DNA from: Aquimarina latercula DSM 2041 | GTDB taxonomy: Bacteria; Bacteroidota; Bacteroidia; Flavobacteriales; Flavobacteriaceae | Reading direction: 5' to 3' | Assembly: GCF_000430645.1 (NCBI RefSeq) | Contig: NZ_KE387185.1 | Span: forward strand, 717,780-781,779 | Length of the DNA: 64,000 bases | Shown here: positions 9,199 through 18,449 of the stretch, piece after piece | How the letters are laid out: every line of letters starts with the position of its first letter | Numbering within the stretch: the first letter of the stretch is position 1 | The notes under the pieces: model-generated | Seen by the model: the letters and a program-made list of their open reading frames with translations, nothing else | Database searches by the model: none | Told to the model about the DNA's origin: nothing | Translations under genes and position numbers: made by a program

Positions 9199-10529
9199 TT
9201 TCTTTCTTTTTTCTCTGTGTAGTAACTCTTTAGTGAAGTTGTTAAATTACTAAAGCCTAATACGGATATAACTAAATAACTAGGCAGAATAGGTACGAAA
9301 AATCTTGAAGCTCCCAAAGGACCTGTCAGTGCAACGATATATAAAATAATAAATAATATTGTTGCTAATATGAAACTTGTTTCACGATAATTCTTTATCC
9401 AAAACCAAATAAATCCAACGCCTTTTAAGAGGTTAAAAATCAAAATAATACTCAAGATAAAAAGAAGGGGTATCGGTTGGTTTTTTAGAAAGGTTATTGC
9501 TCCTCGAATACCTTTGTTATTAATATGGTGTAGTAGACCAATTTCTGGGTTCTCAGAATGCATTTTGAAAAAATTAAATAAATCAAATCTACCCGGATCT
9601 ATAAATATTCGTACACATCCTTTTGCGTGAAATATACCGTAGCCTACGATGTCATCTTTTAGATACGAGATCACTTCTCTTTTTATAAAATCTTGTTGCT
9701 TTTTGTAACTATTAATTGCTATTGCATCTTGTTTGATTTGATCAGAAATTGTTTTAGCTTTTTCTGCACCGAATTTATTCTCATGAAAGTATTTCAGATT
9801 CCATTCTAATAAATTAATGTTCTGAATGCTTGAAAAATCAGTGCTTCCGGTTCTTTTAAAATTCCATGAAGAGTATAAAATAAAAATTAGGATTGGTAGG
9901 ATAGCGCTAAGAGGGCTAAATCGGATTTTGGTTTTTTTATATAGTAAATAGGTGATAAGAATATTAGGAACTATAAATAAATAAAAAACAGGTTTTGTTA
10001 GAAACAATAGTATTATAACTATTTGATACCAAAGGATATTTTTCCAAGAAGGGTTTTTTAAGCACTGATGCAATCTATAGACGAGCAGTACTATAATGAA
10101 TTGAAAAAAAATCTCACTCATTATAAGATTGCTGTATATGAATTGATTTATAGATGTAATAATAAAAAAGAAAAATAGACCATTGTTTATTTTGAAATTA
10201 TTTTCCTCAAACACTTTTTTGATCAGTAATATGCTGCATATGGAAATAAGATTTTGACACAGTAATATCCCTATTTTGGTTTTTAAAAATAAAGAAGAGA
10301 TAATGATAAATATACTATATAAAGGAGGTCTTTTTGTATAATGTCGGTAATCTATAGCGTCATTCAAATCTCTTGAGTAGAATTCGAAATCAGTTAAAAT
10401 GTTCTTAGCTAATTCATAATATTCATAGGAATCCATTAAGAAAAAATCTCCAATGAAAATTTTTATTATCAAGAATAAAAGATGAAATCCTATTAAGCCA
10501 ATAGTAAAAGGACTAATCTTGATTGTCAT
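9192..10529 (-). CDS. GT-C fold membrane glycosyltransferase (ArnT/PMT-like)
   Basis: A 445-residue polytopic protein with about ten hydrophobic segments. Its first loop carries an acidic patch (FLMDSYEYYELAKNIL) followed by RDLNDAIDYRHYTKRPPLY, the layout of GT-C enzymes that use a lipid-linked sugar donor (GT39/GT83-like). It probably transfers a sugar at the outer face of the inner membrane. Its ATG overlaps the stop of the Lrp-type regulator (ATGA), which indicates translational coupling. Acceptor and donor are unknown. Confidence 0.7.
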   Translation of the reverse strand: MTIKISPFTIGLIGFHLLFLIIKIFIGDFFLMDSYEYYELAKNILTDFEFYSRDLNDAIDYRHYTKRPPLYSIFIIISSLFLKTKIGILLCQNLISICSILLIKKVFEENNFKINNGLFFFFIITSINQFIYSNLIMSEIFFQFIIVLLVYRLHQCLKNPSWKNILWYQIVIILLFLTKPVFYLFIVPNILITYLLYKKTKIRFSPLSAILPILIFILYSSWNFKRTGSTDFSSIQNINLLEWNLKYFHENKFGAEKAKTISDQIKQDAIAINSYKKQQDFIKREVISYLKDDIVGYGIFHAKGCVRIFIDPGRFDLFNFFKMHSENPEIGLLHHINNKGIRGAITFLKNQPIPLLFILSIILIFNLLKGVGFIWFWIKNYRETSFILATILFIILYIVALTGPLGASRFFVPILPSYLVISVLGFSNLTTSLKSYYTEKKERNY

Positions 10530-10996
10530 ATTTTGATCTGTCTGCTTATTTGTTGGTCTAAAGATATAAATGTTTCTGTTCTTGAAACACCTTCAATGGC
10601 TTGTATTTCTTTATTCAATACATTCATCAAGTGTTCATTGTCTTTACAAAGGATTTTAATAAAAATCGACCAATTTCCAGTGGTGTAATGGCATTCGATA
10701 ACTTCAGGGATATCTTTTAACTGTCTAACCGCTTTAGGGTTGCTGACAGCTTTATCTAAGTACACTCCGACAAAAGCCATAGTCTTGTATCCTAATATTT
10801 TTGGATCGATAATAAATTTAGATCCTGCGATAAGACCTGAAGCTTCTAGTTTTCTTAATCTTTGGTGAATAGCAGCACCCGAAATACCAATTTTTCTGGC
10901 AATTTCGAGGATAGGTCTTCGCGCATCTTCCATAAGGTTACGAAGAATCTCTTTGTCTATACCGTCTATTTTTAGATTACCATATTGGCTTTTCAT
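10526..10996 (-). CDS. Lrp/AsnC family transcriptional regulator
   Basis: A 156-residue protein. An N-terminal winged helix-turn-helix (about 12-60, with ARKIGISGAAIHQRLRKLE as recognition region) is followed by a C-terminal RAM ligand-binding domain (about 75-150, with HYTTGNWSIFIKI). Lrp/AsnC proteins sense amino acids or related metabolites and often regulate neighbouring catabolic genes. This one lies 69 bases downstream of a saccharopine dehydrogenase gene on the same strand, so control of lysine or saccharopine metabolism is a reasonable but untested inference. It overlaps the next gene by 4 bases. Confidence 0.9.
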   Translation of the reverse strand: MKSQYGNLKIDGIDKEILRNLMEDARRPILEIARKIGISGAAIHQRLRKLEASGLIAGSKFIIDPKILGYKTMAFVGVYLDKAVSNPKAVRQLKDIPEVIECHYTTGNWSIFIKILCKDNEHLMNVLNKEIQAIEGVSRTETFISLDQQISRQIKI

Positions 10997-11065
10997 AAAG
11001 GTATATGATTACAATTATTAACCAAAAATAGAGGATAAGATTTAGAATTAGGACTTTTTTTAGAA

Positions 11066-12436
11066 TTATCCTTTAACACCATCAGGATTATATCCTAGGT
11101 ATTCACGCTCTTTTTCATTAAATATAATTCCGTACTCTTCTAGTTCTTTTAGAATAGGTGCATATATTTCTTCGGTAATAGGTATTTGTACTCCAGTAGA
11201 TGTGATTTCTTTATTTAGTATTTTTAACGTGGCCATTGCCACAGGGAGTCCAACAGTTTTTGCCATAGAAGTGTATTTTTGATCTTCTCCAATGCTAACC
11301 ATCGTAGCGTCTATTTGTTTACGCTCTCCATTAAGTTCATATCCAAACTTATGGTACATAACAATCATATCTTTATCACCTTCATCTAATGTCCATTTGT
11401 CCATTAAAATTTTTTGTAAGATCTGTGCTGGTGTTGCATTAGGAATCCCGACTTTTTTATCAATGTTAAAAATGTCGAGTTCTAATAACTTATCCCATAT
11501 GATATCATCTTGATCGATTTTTAGATAATGGCGTAGCTTTAATTCTACTGAATCTGTCGGTGAGTATGCTAGAAATGAGTTTGTGAAATCACGGTAACTC
11601 ATGTGTTCTGAGTTGGTTAAGGTGTAATCATCTGCGGTCATTCCTAATTGTACAAAAATATTCCAAGCTTTAGAAAACCCTACTCTTCTTATTGTACCAC
11701 GGTACAAAGTTAGAATGTCTTCTAAGCCATATATGCTTTGGTATTTTAATGAATTTCTATTCGCATATGCTTCAAAACGACCATATTTTTCTACTTCTAG
11801 AAATTCTGTCCTTCTAAATAGTTTATGATAAGGGATGTATTTGTACGTTCCTTCTTGAAGAAATTCTGCAGCACCTCCTTGTCCTGCAACTACCACATTT
11901 CTGGGGTTCCAAGTGAATTTATAATTCCAAAGATTAGTGTCGCTTTCTGGGGCTACAAGTCCTCCGGTAAAAGATTCGAATAAAATTATTTTACCTCCTT
12001 GATTTCTTATTCTATCAATCACTTGCATAGCACTCATGTGATCAATGCCAGGATCTACTCCGATTTCGTTCATGAAGATAAGTCCTTTTTTCTTCACTTC
12101 TTCATGCAGTTCTTTCATTTCCTGGCTCACGTAAGAAGCAGTTACCATTGATTTTTCTAATCTTAGGCAATCTTTGGCAACTTCAATGTGAAATCGTGCA
12201 GGTAACATGGAGACTACAATATCTGCACTTTCGATAGCTTTTTTTCTAGAGTTTTGATCAAAAACATCTAGTGTAATAGCCTTGGTATTAGGGTGGTTAG
12301 CAGCTAATGCTTTTGCGTTTGTAAGAGAAATGTCTCCAATGGTAATATCTAAATTTTCAGAAATAGATTTGTCCTGAAAATATTTGATTAAAACTGCTGT
12401 TGATTTACCTGCGCCAATGACTAGTATCTTTCGCAT
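11066..12436 (-). CDS. Saccharopine dehydrogenase family protein
   Basis: A 456-residue protein with an N-terminal Rossmann fold (ILVIGAGKSTAVLIKYF, where the usual glycine pattern is partly altered), then the segments VVSMLPARFH and FMNEIGVDPGIDHMSA that are diagnostic of saccharopine reductase/dehydrogenases. It likely converts saccharopine to glutamate and aminoadipate semialdehyde (or the reverse) in lysine catabolism. The fused lysine-ketoglutarate reductase domain of eukaryotic AASS is absent. It is the first gene of a likely transcript with the Lrp-type regulator and the glycosyltransferase. Confidence 0.85.
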   Translation of the reverse strand: MRKILVIGAGKSTAVLIKYFQDKSISENLDITIGDISLTNAKALAANHPNTKAITLDVFDQNSRKKAIESADIVVSMLPARFHIEVAKDCLRLEKSMVTASYVSQEMKELHEEVKKKGLIFMNEIGVDPGIDHMSAMQVIDRIRNQGGKIILFESFTGGLVAPESDTNLWNYKFTWNPRNVVVAGQGGAAEFLQEGTYKYIPYHKLFRRTEFLEVEKYGRFEAYANRNSLKYQSIYGLEDILTLYRGTIRRVGFSKAWNIFVQLGMTADDYTLTNSEHMSYRDFTNSFLAYSPTDSVELKLRHYLKIDQDDIIWDKLLELDIFNIDKKVGIPNATPAQILQKILMDKWTLDEGDKDMIVMYHKFGYELNGERKQIDATMVSIGEDQKYTSMAKTVGLPVAMATLKILNKEITSTGVQIPITEEIYAPILKELEEYGIIFNEKEREYLGYNPDGVKG

Positions 12437-12589
12437 ATCTAAATATTATTTTGATAACTTTGATGCGAATGTAGTAAATACATCAAAAAGTAAGTTCTCT
12501 ATTTTGGCGTATTCATTATATTTTGAGATAAAATTTGTCTAAAATTCATTTTTTATTTAAAAAAATGATCAATTATTGCTGAAAAAGGA

Positions 12590-12973
12590 ATGAATAAAAC
12601 AATTTTGATTACCGGAGGAGTTGCGGCTTTATTAGCCGTATTGTTAGGGGCATTTGGAGCACATGGATTAGAGAAAATGGTAGATGGGGGTAATATCGAA
12701 TCCTTTAAGACGGGTATTCGTTATCAAATGTATCATGCGATTTTTTGTATTATTTTAGGTAACATGACTATAATACAAGATGTTGCCAAAAAACGTGTTT
12801 TTTATTTCATCTTAATAGGAATGATTCTTTTTTCTGGATCAATTTATCTTTTGGTCATGGATGAATTATTAGGAATTTCTTTATCAAGTATTGGTTTTAT
12901 TACACCTTTAGGAGGGTTAATGTTAATTTTTGGTTGGATTTTCTTTATAATTTCCCTTGTTAAGATTAAGTGA
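12590..12973 (+). CDS. DUF423 family membrane protein
   Basis: A 127-residue inner-membrane protein with four hydrophobic segments. The hallmark N-terminus GAFGAHGLE is followed by the TGIRYQMYHAI motif, which identifies DUF423 (YgdD-like). No biochemical function is established for the family. It stands alone between the divergent saccharopine dehydrogenase gene and pckA. Confidence 0.88.
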   Translation: MNKTILITGGVAALLAVLLGAFGAHGLEKMVDGGNIESFKTGIRYQMYHAIFCIILGNMTIIQDVAKKRVFYFILIGMILFSGSIYLLVMDELLGISLSSIGFITPLGGLMLIFGWIFFIISLVKIK

Positions 12974-13004
12974 TTTTTTTGACGGTTGGTGTAGTTTTTA
13001 TTTA

Positions 13005-13012
13005 TAATTTTG
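13005..13012 (+). promoter_or_regulatory. -7 promoter box of pckA
   Basis: TAATTTTG matches TAnnTTTG, with a TTG at 12979-12981 about 23 bases upstream as candidate -33 element. The ATG follows at 13041. Confidence 0.6.
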
Positions 13013-13040
13013 TCAAACATAACAAACACAACATATTTTT

Positions 13041-14657
13041 ATGGAACCACTGTATCCAATTACGAAAACGATTTCGTTAAAGCATTACGGTATTGAAAAT
13101 GCAACAATACGCTACCAGTTATCTCCAGAAGAGCTTCAGGAAGAAACGGTGCAAAAAGAACAGGGAAAACTTACCAAAAATGGAACATTAGCTGTTAACA
13201 CGGGTGAGTTTACCGGTCGTTCACCAATGGATCGTTTTATTGTAAAAGATCAAATAACCGCCGAAAAAATTTGGTGGGGTGATATCAATATTCCTTTCGA
13301 GCCAGATGCTTTTGATGCGCTGTATGATAAAGTTATCTCATACCTTTCCGGTAAGGAGATATTTGTAAGAGATAGCTATGCTTGTGCAGATCCCGATTAT
13401 AAATTAAACATAAGAGTGATCAATGAGTATCCTTGGTCTAATATGTTTGCTTATAATATGTTTCTTAGGCCAACAGAAGAGGAGTTAAAAGAGTTTGATC
13501 CAGAATGGACGGTGATTAATGCTCCGGGTTTTATGGCTGATGCATCGGTTGATGGTACACGCCAGCATAATTTTGCAATATTAAATTTTACAAAAAAAAT
13601 AGCACTTATTGGTGGAACTGGATATACAGGTGAGATCAAAAAAGGTATTTTTTCTGCATTGAATTTCATATTACCGGTATATAAAGAGACGCTTCCAATG
13701 CATTGCTCAGCTAATGTTGGTGAACAAGGAGATACAGCTATCTTTTTTGGTCTTTCTGGAACAGGTAAAACTACATTGTCTACGGATCCTAATCGTAAAT
13801 TAATTGGAGACGATGAACACGGATGGACAAAAGAAAATACTATTTTCAATTTCGAAGGTGGTTGCTATGCAAAAGTAATTGACCTTTCTGCAGAAAAAGA
13901 ACCAGAGATATATGGAGCTATTAAAAAAGGAGCGATTCTGGAAAATGTAATAATGGATAATGATGGAGAGGTTGATTATGCAGATACTTCAATAACTCAG
14001 AATACACGAGTAAGTTATCCAATTTATCATATTGAAAATATTCAGGAGTCTTCTATTGGTAAAAACCCAAAGAACATATTCTTTTTAACTGCTGATGCAT
14101 TTGGTGTAATGCCTCCTATTTCAAAACTAACTCCAAGTCAAGCCGCATATCATTTTATATCGGGGTATACGGCAAAAGTTGCTGGAACTGAAGCTGGAGT
14201 TGTTGAACCGACACCTTCTTTTTCTGCTTGTTTTGGTGCGCCATTTATGCCATTACATCCTGCTAAATATGCAGAAATGTTGGTTAAAAAAATGAAGGAT
14301 ACTGGTGTAAATGTATGGTTAGTAAATACAGGATGGACCGGTGGACCTTATGGTGTTGGGACTAGGATTAAGCTAAAATATACACGTGCTATGATTCAGG
14401 CGGTTCTTAATGGTGATCTAGGATTATATTCTTATGACAACTATCATATTCATTCTGTGTTTGGAGTTGCTCAGCCAAGAGAGTGCCCAGGAGTTCCAAC
14501 AAAATTACTTAGCCCAAGAGCAACTTGGGATAATGATGAAAAGTATTATAAAACTGCATTTAAGTTAACAAATGCATTTAGAGAAAATTTCAAAAAGTTT
14601 GAATCATATGCAAATGAGGAGATCCGTAGAGGAGGTCCACAACGATATGGTTTTTAG
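13041..14657 (+). CDS. pckA: Phosphoenolpyruvate carboxykinase (ATP)
   Basis: A 538-residue ATP-type PEPCK that converts oxaloacetate and ATP to PEP and CO2 for gluconeogenesis. Visible motifs are the substrate site TGRSPMDRF (about 58-66), the P-loop GLSGTGKTTLS (about 237-247), the kinase-2/metal site GDDEHGW (256-262) and the adenine-site region NTRVSYPI. Length and motif order are normal. It has its own -7 box upstream and a strong terminator shared with the convergent hemD. Confidence 0.97.
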   Translation: MEPLYPITKTISLKHYGIENATIRYQLSPEELQEETVQKEQGKLTKNGTLAVNTGEFTGRSPMDRFIVKDQITAEKIWWGDINIPFEPDAFDALYDKVISYLSGKEIFVRDSYACADPDYKLNIRVINEYPWSNMFAYNMFLRPTEEELKEFDPEWTVINAPGFMADASVDGTRQHNFAILNFTKKIALIGGTGYTGEIKKGIFSALNFILPVYKETLPMHCSANVGEQGDTAIFFGLSGTGKTTLSTDPNRKLIGDDEHGWTKENTIFNFEGGCYAKVIDLSAEKEPEIYGAIKKGAILENVIMDNDGEVDYADTSITQNTRVSYPIYHIENIQESSIGKNPKNIFFLTADAFGVMPPISKLTPSQAAYHFISGYTAKVAGTEAGVVEPTPSFSACFGAPFMPLHPAKYAEMLVKKMKDTGVNVWLVNTGWTGGPYGVGTRIKLKYTRAMIQAVLNGDLGLYSYDNYHIHSVFGVAQPRECPGVPTKLLSPRATWDNDEKYYKTAFKLTNAFRENFKKFESYANEEIRRGGPQRYGF

Positions 14658-14690
14658 GAATAGATAACGAAAAAGTAATTTTCGGAAATA

Positions 14691-14730
14691 AATAAAGCCA
14701 GGAATTTAAGTTCCTGGCTTTATTTATTTT
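14691..14730. terminator. Bidirectional terminator between pckA and hemD
   Basis: AATAAAGCCAGGAA (14691-14704) pairs perfectly with TTCCTGGCTTTATT (14711-14724) around a 6-base loop, with T-rich flanks on both strands. Confidence 0.88.
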
Positions 14731-14762
14731 ACTAACTATCTAAATAGATAATTAGTATATGT

Positions 14763-15509
14763 TTATTTTTTATTTGCTTCTTTAATGTATTTCTGTAAAG
14801 CCATAGTCATTGAAGGTGTTTCTGGAGTTGGAGCTTGTATGTTTACTTCCAAATTATGTTCCTTAGCAGCTTTTACTGTAGAATTTCCAAAAACGGCAAT
14901 ACGTGTATCGTTCTGTTTGAAATCAGGGAAGTTTTCAAATAGTGATTTTATCCCAGAAGGGCTAAAAAACACTAAAATATCATAAAATACATCTCTTAAG
15001 TTAGAAAGGTCACTAACTACTGTTTTATAAAAGATAGCTTGCTTCCATTGTACTTTTAAATTATCTAAAGTGTCTGGAATTTCTGGCTTTAATTTATCGG
15101 AAGAAGGTAATAAAAACTTCTCATTTTTATATTTCTTAATCAGAGGAGTTAACTCTTGAAAAGTACGTTTACCCACGTAAATCTTTCTTTTTCTGTAAAC
15201 TACATACTTTTGCAAGTAATAAGCAACTGCTTCACTCTGACAAAAATACTTAAGAGCGTCAGGAACTTTAAAACGCATTTCTTCAGCGATTCTGAAAAAA
15301 TGATCTACAGAGTTTCTGCTGGTAAGTATAATCGCGGTGTATTGCGATAAATCTACTTTTTGTTGTCTCACTTCCTTAGCATCTACGCCCTCTACGTGAA
15401 TAAACGGTATAAAGTCAATTTTTACCTTTTCTTTCTCCTCAAGTTCGAAATAAGGCGAATTTTCTACTTTAGGCTCTGGCTGTGAGACCAAAATCGTTTT
15501 CACTTTCAT
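14763..15509 (-). CDS. hemD: Uroporphyrinogen-III synthase
   Basis: A 248-residue HemD-like protein that closes hydroxymethylbilane into uroporphyrinogen III in haem/sirohaem synthesis. Supporting segments are ILVSQPEP at the N-terminus, AIILTSRNSVDHFF in domain 1, then VFFSPSGIKSLFENFP and IAVFGNSTVKAA. HemD is poorly conserved, but these match the Bacteroidota form. The neighbouring DUF4271 gene, 35 bases upstream on the same strand, is a partner I have often seen beside flavobacterial hemD. Confidence 0.9.
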   Translation of the reverse strand: MKVKTILVSQPEPKVENSPYFELEEKEKVKIDFIPFIHVEGVDAKEVRQQKVDLSQYTAIILTSRNSVDHFFRIAEEMRFKVPDALKYFCQSEAVAYYLQKYVVYRKRKIYVGKRTFQELTPLIKKYKNEKFLLPSSDKLKPEIPDTLDNLKVQWKQAIFYKTVVSDLSNLRDVFYDILVFFSPSGIKSLFENFPDFKQNDTRIAVFGNSTVKAAKEHNLEVNIQAPTPETPSMTMALQKYIKEANKK

Positions 15510-15544
15510 ATATAGTCTTTATTTCTAATACGTCATCCTAATAA

Positions 15545-16198
15545 TTATATAATTAGCTTGTACAGCATAAAATAGGGTGCGATTTCAAGAGCGCAAAGAT
15601 ACAAAATAAAATAAAACAAGTTGTTTAAAATGACGTTTTCATTCCTTCTGTATACAGAAAAAAGTATGATTAGGTTTAATAATAGTAAAGAAACTATCAA
15701 AACAATCATAACAATTTTTGAAGGTTTCACACTATAAACGAATAATAAATTAAGAGGTAATAAAATAACCCCCAAAAAATTACGATATGATATTTTATAG
15801 AATAAATAATCTTCAATCAAAGTTTCTATTGAAAATATTGTTGAAATGATCTTTTCAACTAAAATTTTACAGATAAACACAAAAAGGTAAAGAGAAACAA
15901 TTTTAAAATAGAGCATCATATCAATAGTATCTCCTTGCCATTGGAAAGCTTCTATACATAAGTATGCAAATAGAGATATAGAAAGAATCTGTGCTAGAAT
16001 AAGAACTGAGTTGAAAAATGTAGAAAGTTTATTTCCTTTTTGATTAACAACTATATATTTATTAGTATTAAAAAGCATTATAAATTCAGAAAAACGAATA
16101 GAATTTATAAGTTTAGCAGATGCTAATAACGTAATTGATACCATAATTACTATGGTGATCCAATCTGTCGAAATAAGTTCTCTTGCAATAAATTTCAT
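15545..16198 (-). CDS. DUF4271 integral membrane protein
   Basis: A 217-residue protein with about six hydrophobic helices. Sequence style and position immediately upstream of hemD on the same strand match the DUF4271 family of Bacteroidota, whose role is unknown. A link to haem precursor handling is suggested only by gene order. It is probably the first gene of a two-gene transcript and is divergent from the mannosyltransferase operon. Confidence 0.75.
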   Translation of the reverse strand: MKFIARELISTDWITIVIMVSITLLASAKLINSIRFSEFIMLFNTNKYIVVNQKGNKLSTFFNSVLILAQILSISLFAYLCIEAFQWQGDTIDMMLYFKIVSLYLFVFICKILVEKIISTIFSIETLIEDYLFYKISYRNFLGVILLPLNLLFVYSVKPSKIVMIVLIVSLLLLNLIILFSVYRRNENVILNNLFYFILYLCALEIAPYFMLYKLII

Positions 16199-16350
16199 AC
16201 TCTTCTAAAGGGGTAAAATTAAGTCATAGGTATAACATAATAAAATAAAGTGTTGTAAATAAAGATGCAACACTAATTTTTTAGGATAGTTATATAAATA
16301 AACAATAATAATAGCCTTAAAAACTAAAAATAATCTAGTGATTATTTAGT

Positions 16351-16358
16351 TATATTTG
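16351..16358 (+). promoter_or_regulatory. -7 promoter box of the mannosyltransferase/pyrC operon
   Basis: TATATTTG exactly matches TAnnTTTG, 16 bases before the ATG at 16375. Confidence 0.65.
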
Positions 16359-16374
16359 CCTGAAAACAGCTTAG

Positions 16375-17106
16375 ATGGTGGATGCCGTAGTAATTATTCC
16401 TACCTACAATGAGATTGAAAATGTGGAGCGTATTATAAAAAATGTGCTTGCACTCCAGCGTGATTTCGATATTTTGATTGTAGATGATAACTCTCCAGAT
16501 GGTACAGCAGCAAAAGTTAAGGAGCTACAGGAAGAGTATCCGGAACATTTGTTTTTATTAGAAAGAGAAGGTAAGTTGGGGCTGGGGACAGCTTATATAA
16601 CTGGATTTAAATGGGCATTAGAAAGATCTTATGAATATATTTTTGAAATGGATGCAGATTTTTCACATAATCCAAATGATTTAATAAGATTATATAATGC
16701 TTGTGCTAAAGGTACATCACAGGTGGCGGTAGGATCGCGATATGTAACAGGTGTCAATGTTGTTAATTGGCCAATGAGTAGAGTGCTTTTATCTTGGTTA
16801 GCATCAAAATATGTGCGCTTTATTACTGGAATGAATATTCATGATACTACTGCAGGTTTTGTTTGCTACAAAAGAGAAGTTTTGGAGAAAATTAATCTAA
16901 ATAAAATAAAGTTTGTTGGATATGCTTTTCAGATAGAAATGAAGTACAAAGCATATTTGTCAAAATTTAAAATAAAAGAAATACCCGTAATATTTACGGA
17001 TCGAACACGTGGTACCTCTAAGATGAGTAAAGGAATTATTTCTGAAGCTGTTTTTGGAGTTTTACTAATGAAATTAAAGAGTATGTTTAATAGTTATGAA
17101 ATATGA
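16375..17106 (+). CDS. Polyprenol monophosphomannose synthase (GT2)
   Basis: A 243-residue family 2 glycosyltransferase of the dolichyl-phosphate mannose synthase type without a C-terminal membrane domain. The nucleotide-binding segment DILIVDDNSPDGTA and the metal-binding EMDADFSHNP (DxD) are clear, followed by GSRYVTG and RTRGTSKMS motifs. It would load mannose onto a polyprenyl phosphate carrier at the cytoplasmic face for GT-C enzymes. It overlaps the next gene by 4 bases (ATGA), starting a three-gene operon with dihydroorotase and a DUF4296 lipoprotein, an order common in Flavobacteriaceae. Confidence 0.9.
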   Translation: MVDAVVIIPTYNEIENVERIIKNVLALQRDFDILIVDDNSPDGTAAKVKELQEEYPEHLFLLEREGKLGLGTAYITGFKWALERSYEYIFEMDADFSHNPNDLIRLYNACAKGTSQVAVGSRYVTGVNVVNWPMSRVLLSWLASKYVRFITGMNIHDTTAGFVCYKREVLEKINLNKIKFVGYAFQIEMKYKAYLSKFKIKEIPVIFTDRTRGTSKMSKGIISEAVFGVLLMKLKSMFNSYEI

Positions 17107-18449
17107 TCATGAATAGTGTATTGATTAAGAATGCTAATATTGTTAATGAAGGAAAGATTTTTAACGGAGATGTATACATAGAGAATGGTTTCTTTAAAGA
17201 AATAGCTTCCCAAATTAGTGCTAAATCTCCAGATGTGCAGGTGTTTGATGCAGAAGGAAAATATCTTTTGCCAGGAGTTATAGATGATCAAGTTCATTTT
17301 AGAGAACCAGGGCTAACACATAAGGCCACGATAGAGACAGAATCTAGAGCTGCTATAGCAGGAGGAATAACCTCTTTTATCGAGATGCCAAATACAAATC
17401 CACAGACAACCACCATAGAAAAGCTTGAAGAAAAGTTTGATATAGCAGCTAAAACTAGTTATGCTAACTACTCTTTTATGTTTGGGGGTACAAATGATAA
17501 TCTCGAAGAAATATTAAAGGTCGATCCGAATAATGTAGCAGGTCTTAAGTTATTTTTAGGTTCTTCTACAGGGAATATGTTAGTGGATAATCCTGAAGTG
17601 TTAGAAAAGATATTTTCATCGACGGACTTGTTAATTTCGGTACATTGTGAGGATGAGGAAACGATTAAAAATAATACTGCAATATATAAAGAGCGATATG
17701 GAGATGATATTCCCATTGATATGCATCCCATAATTAGAAGTGAAGAAGCGTGTTATTTATCATCTTCTAGAGCTGTTGCTTTAGCTAAAAAAACCGGAGC
17801 GAGATTGCATGTTTTTCATCTTTCTACGGCAAAGGAATTAGAGTTATTTACAAATAAAATACCATTAAAAGATAAAAAAATCACGGCAGAGGTGTGTATA
17901 CATCACCTTTGGTTTTCTAATGAGGACTATAGACAAAAAGGTACTTTGATAAAATGGAACCCAGCTGTGAAAACTCCAAAAGATAAAGATGCTTTGTTTC
18001 AAGCACTGCTTGATGATAAATTAGATGTGATTGCTACAGATCACGCTCCACACACTAAGGATGAAAAAGACAATGTATATACAAAAGCGCCTTCAGGAGG
18101 GCCATTAGTGCAGCATGCATTACCTGCGATGTTGGAGTTTTATCATAGAGATAAGATTTCTTTAGAAAAAATTGTAGAGAAAATGTGTCATAATCCCGCG
18201 ATCTTATTTCAGGTTGAGAAGAGAGGTTACATTAAAGAAGGGTATTGTGCTGATGCGGTTTTAGTAGATCTAAATGCTCCGTGGACTGTTAATACCGATA
18301 ATATAGCATATAAATGTGGCTGGTCGCCATTTGAAGGAACTACCTTCAAATCAAGAATTACTCATACATTCGTCAATGGAAGTTTAGTATATAAGAATTT
18401 TAAATTTTATGATGTTAAAAATGCGCAACGATTAACTTTTGATAGATGA
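17103..18449 (+). CDS. pyrC: Dihydroorotase
   Basis: A 448-residue amidohydrolase that closes carbamoyl aspartate to dihydroorotate in pyrimidine synthesis. Motifs: PGVIDDQVHFREPG (metal-binding His; the family's usual DxHxH reads DQVHF here, with Gln in place of the first His), IEMPNTNPQTT, and ATDHAPHT (metal/catalytic Asp-His). Since canonical class I enzymes read DxHVHxR, the Q-V-H reading deserves a check for activity. A second ATG lies two codons in (17109). It overlaps the upstream mannosyltransferase and the downstream lipoprotein gene by 4 bases each. Confidence 0.9.
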   Translation: MIMNSVLIKNANIVNEGKIFNGDVYIENGFFKEIASQISAKSPDVQVFDAEGKYLLPGVIDDQVHFREPGLTHKATIETESRAAIAGGITSFIEMPNTNPQTTTIEKLEEKFDIAAKTSYANYSFMFGGTNDNLEEILKVDPNNVAGLKLFLGSSTGNMLVDNPEVLEKIFSSTDLLISVHCEDEETIKNNTAIYKERYGDDIPIDMHPIIRSEEACYLSSSRAVALAKKTGARLHVFHLSTAKELELFTNKIPLKDKKITAEVCIHHLWFSNEDYRQKGTLIKWNPAVKTPKDKDALFQALLDDKLDVIATDHAPHTKDEKDNVYTKAPSGGPLVQHALPAMLEFYHRDKISLEKIVEKMCHNPAILFQVEKRGYIKEGYCADAVLVDLNAPWTVNTDNIAYKCGWSPFEGTTFKSRITHTFVNGSLVYKNFKFYDVKNAQRLTFDR

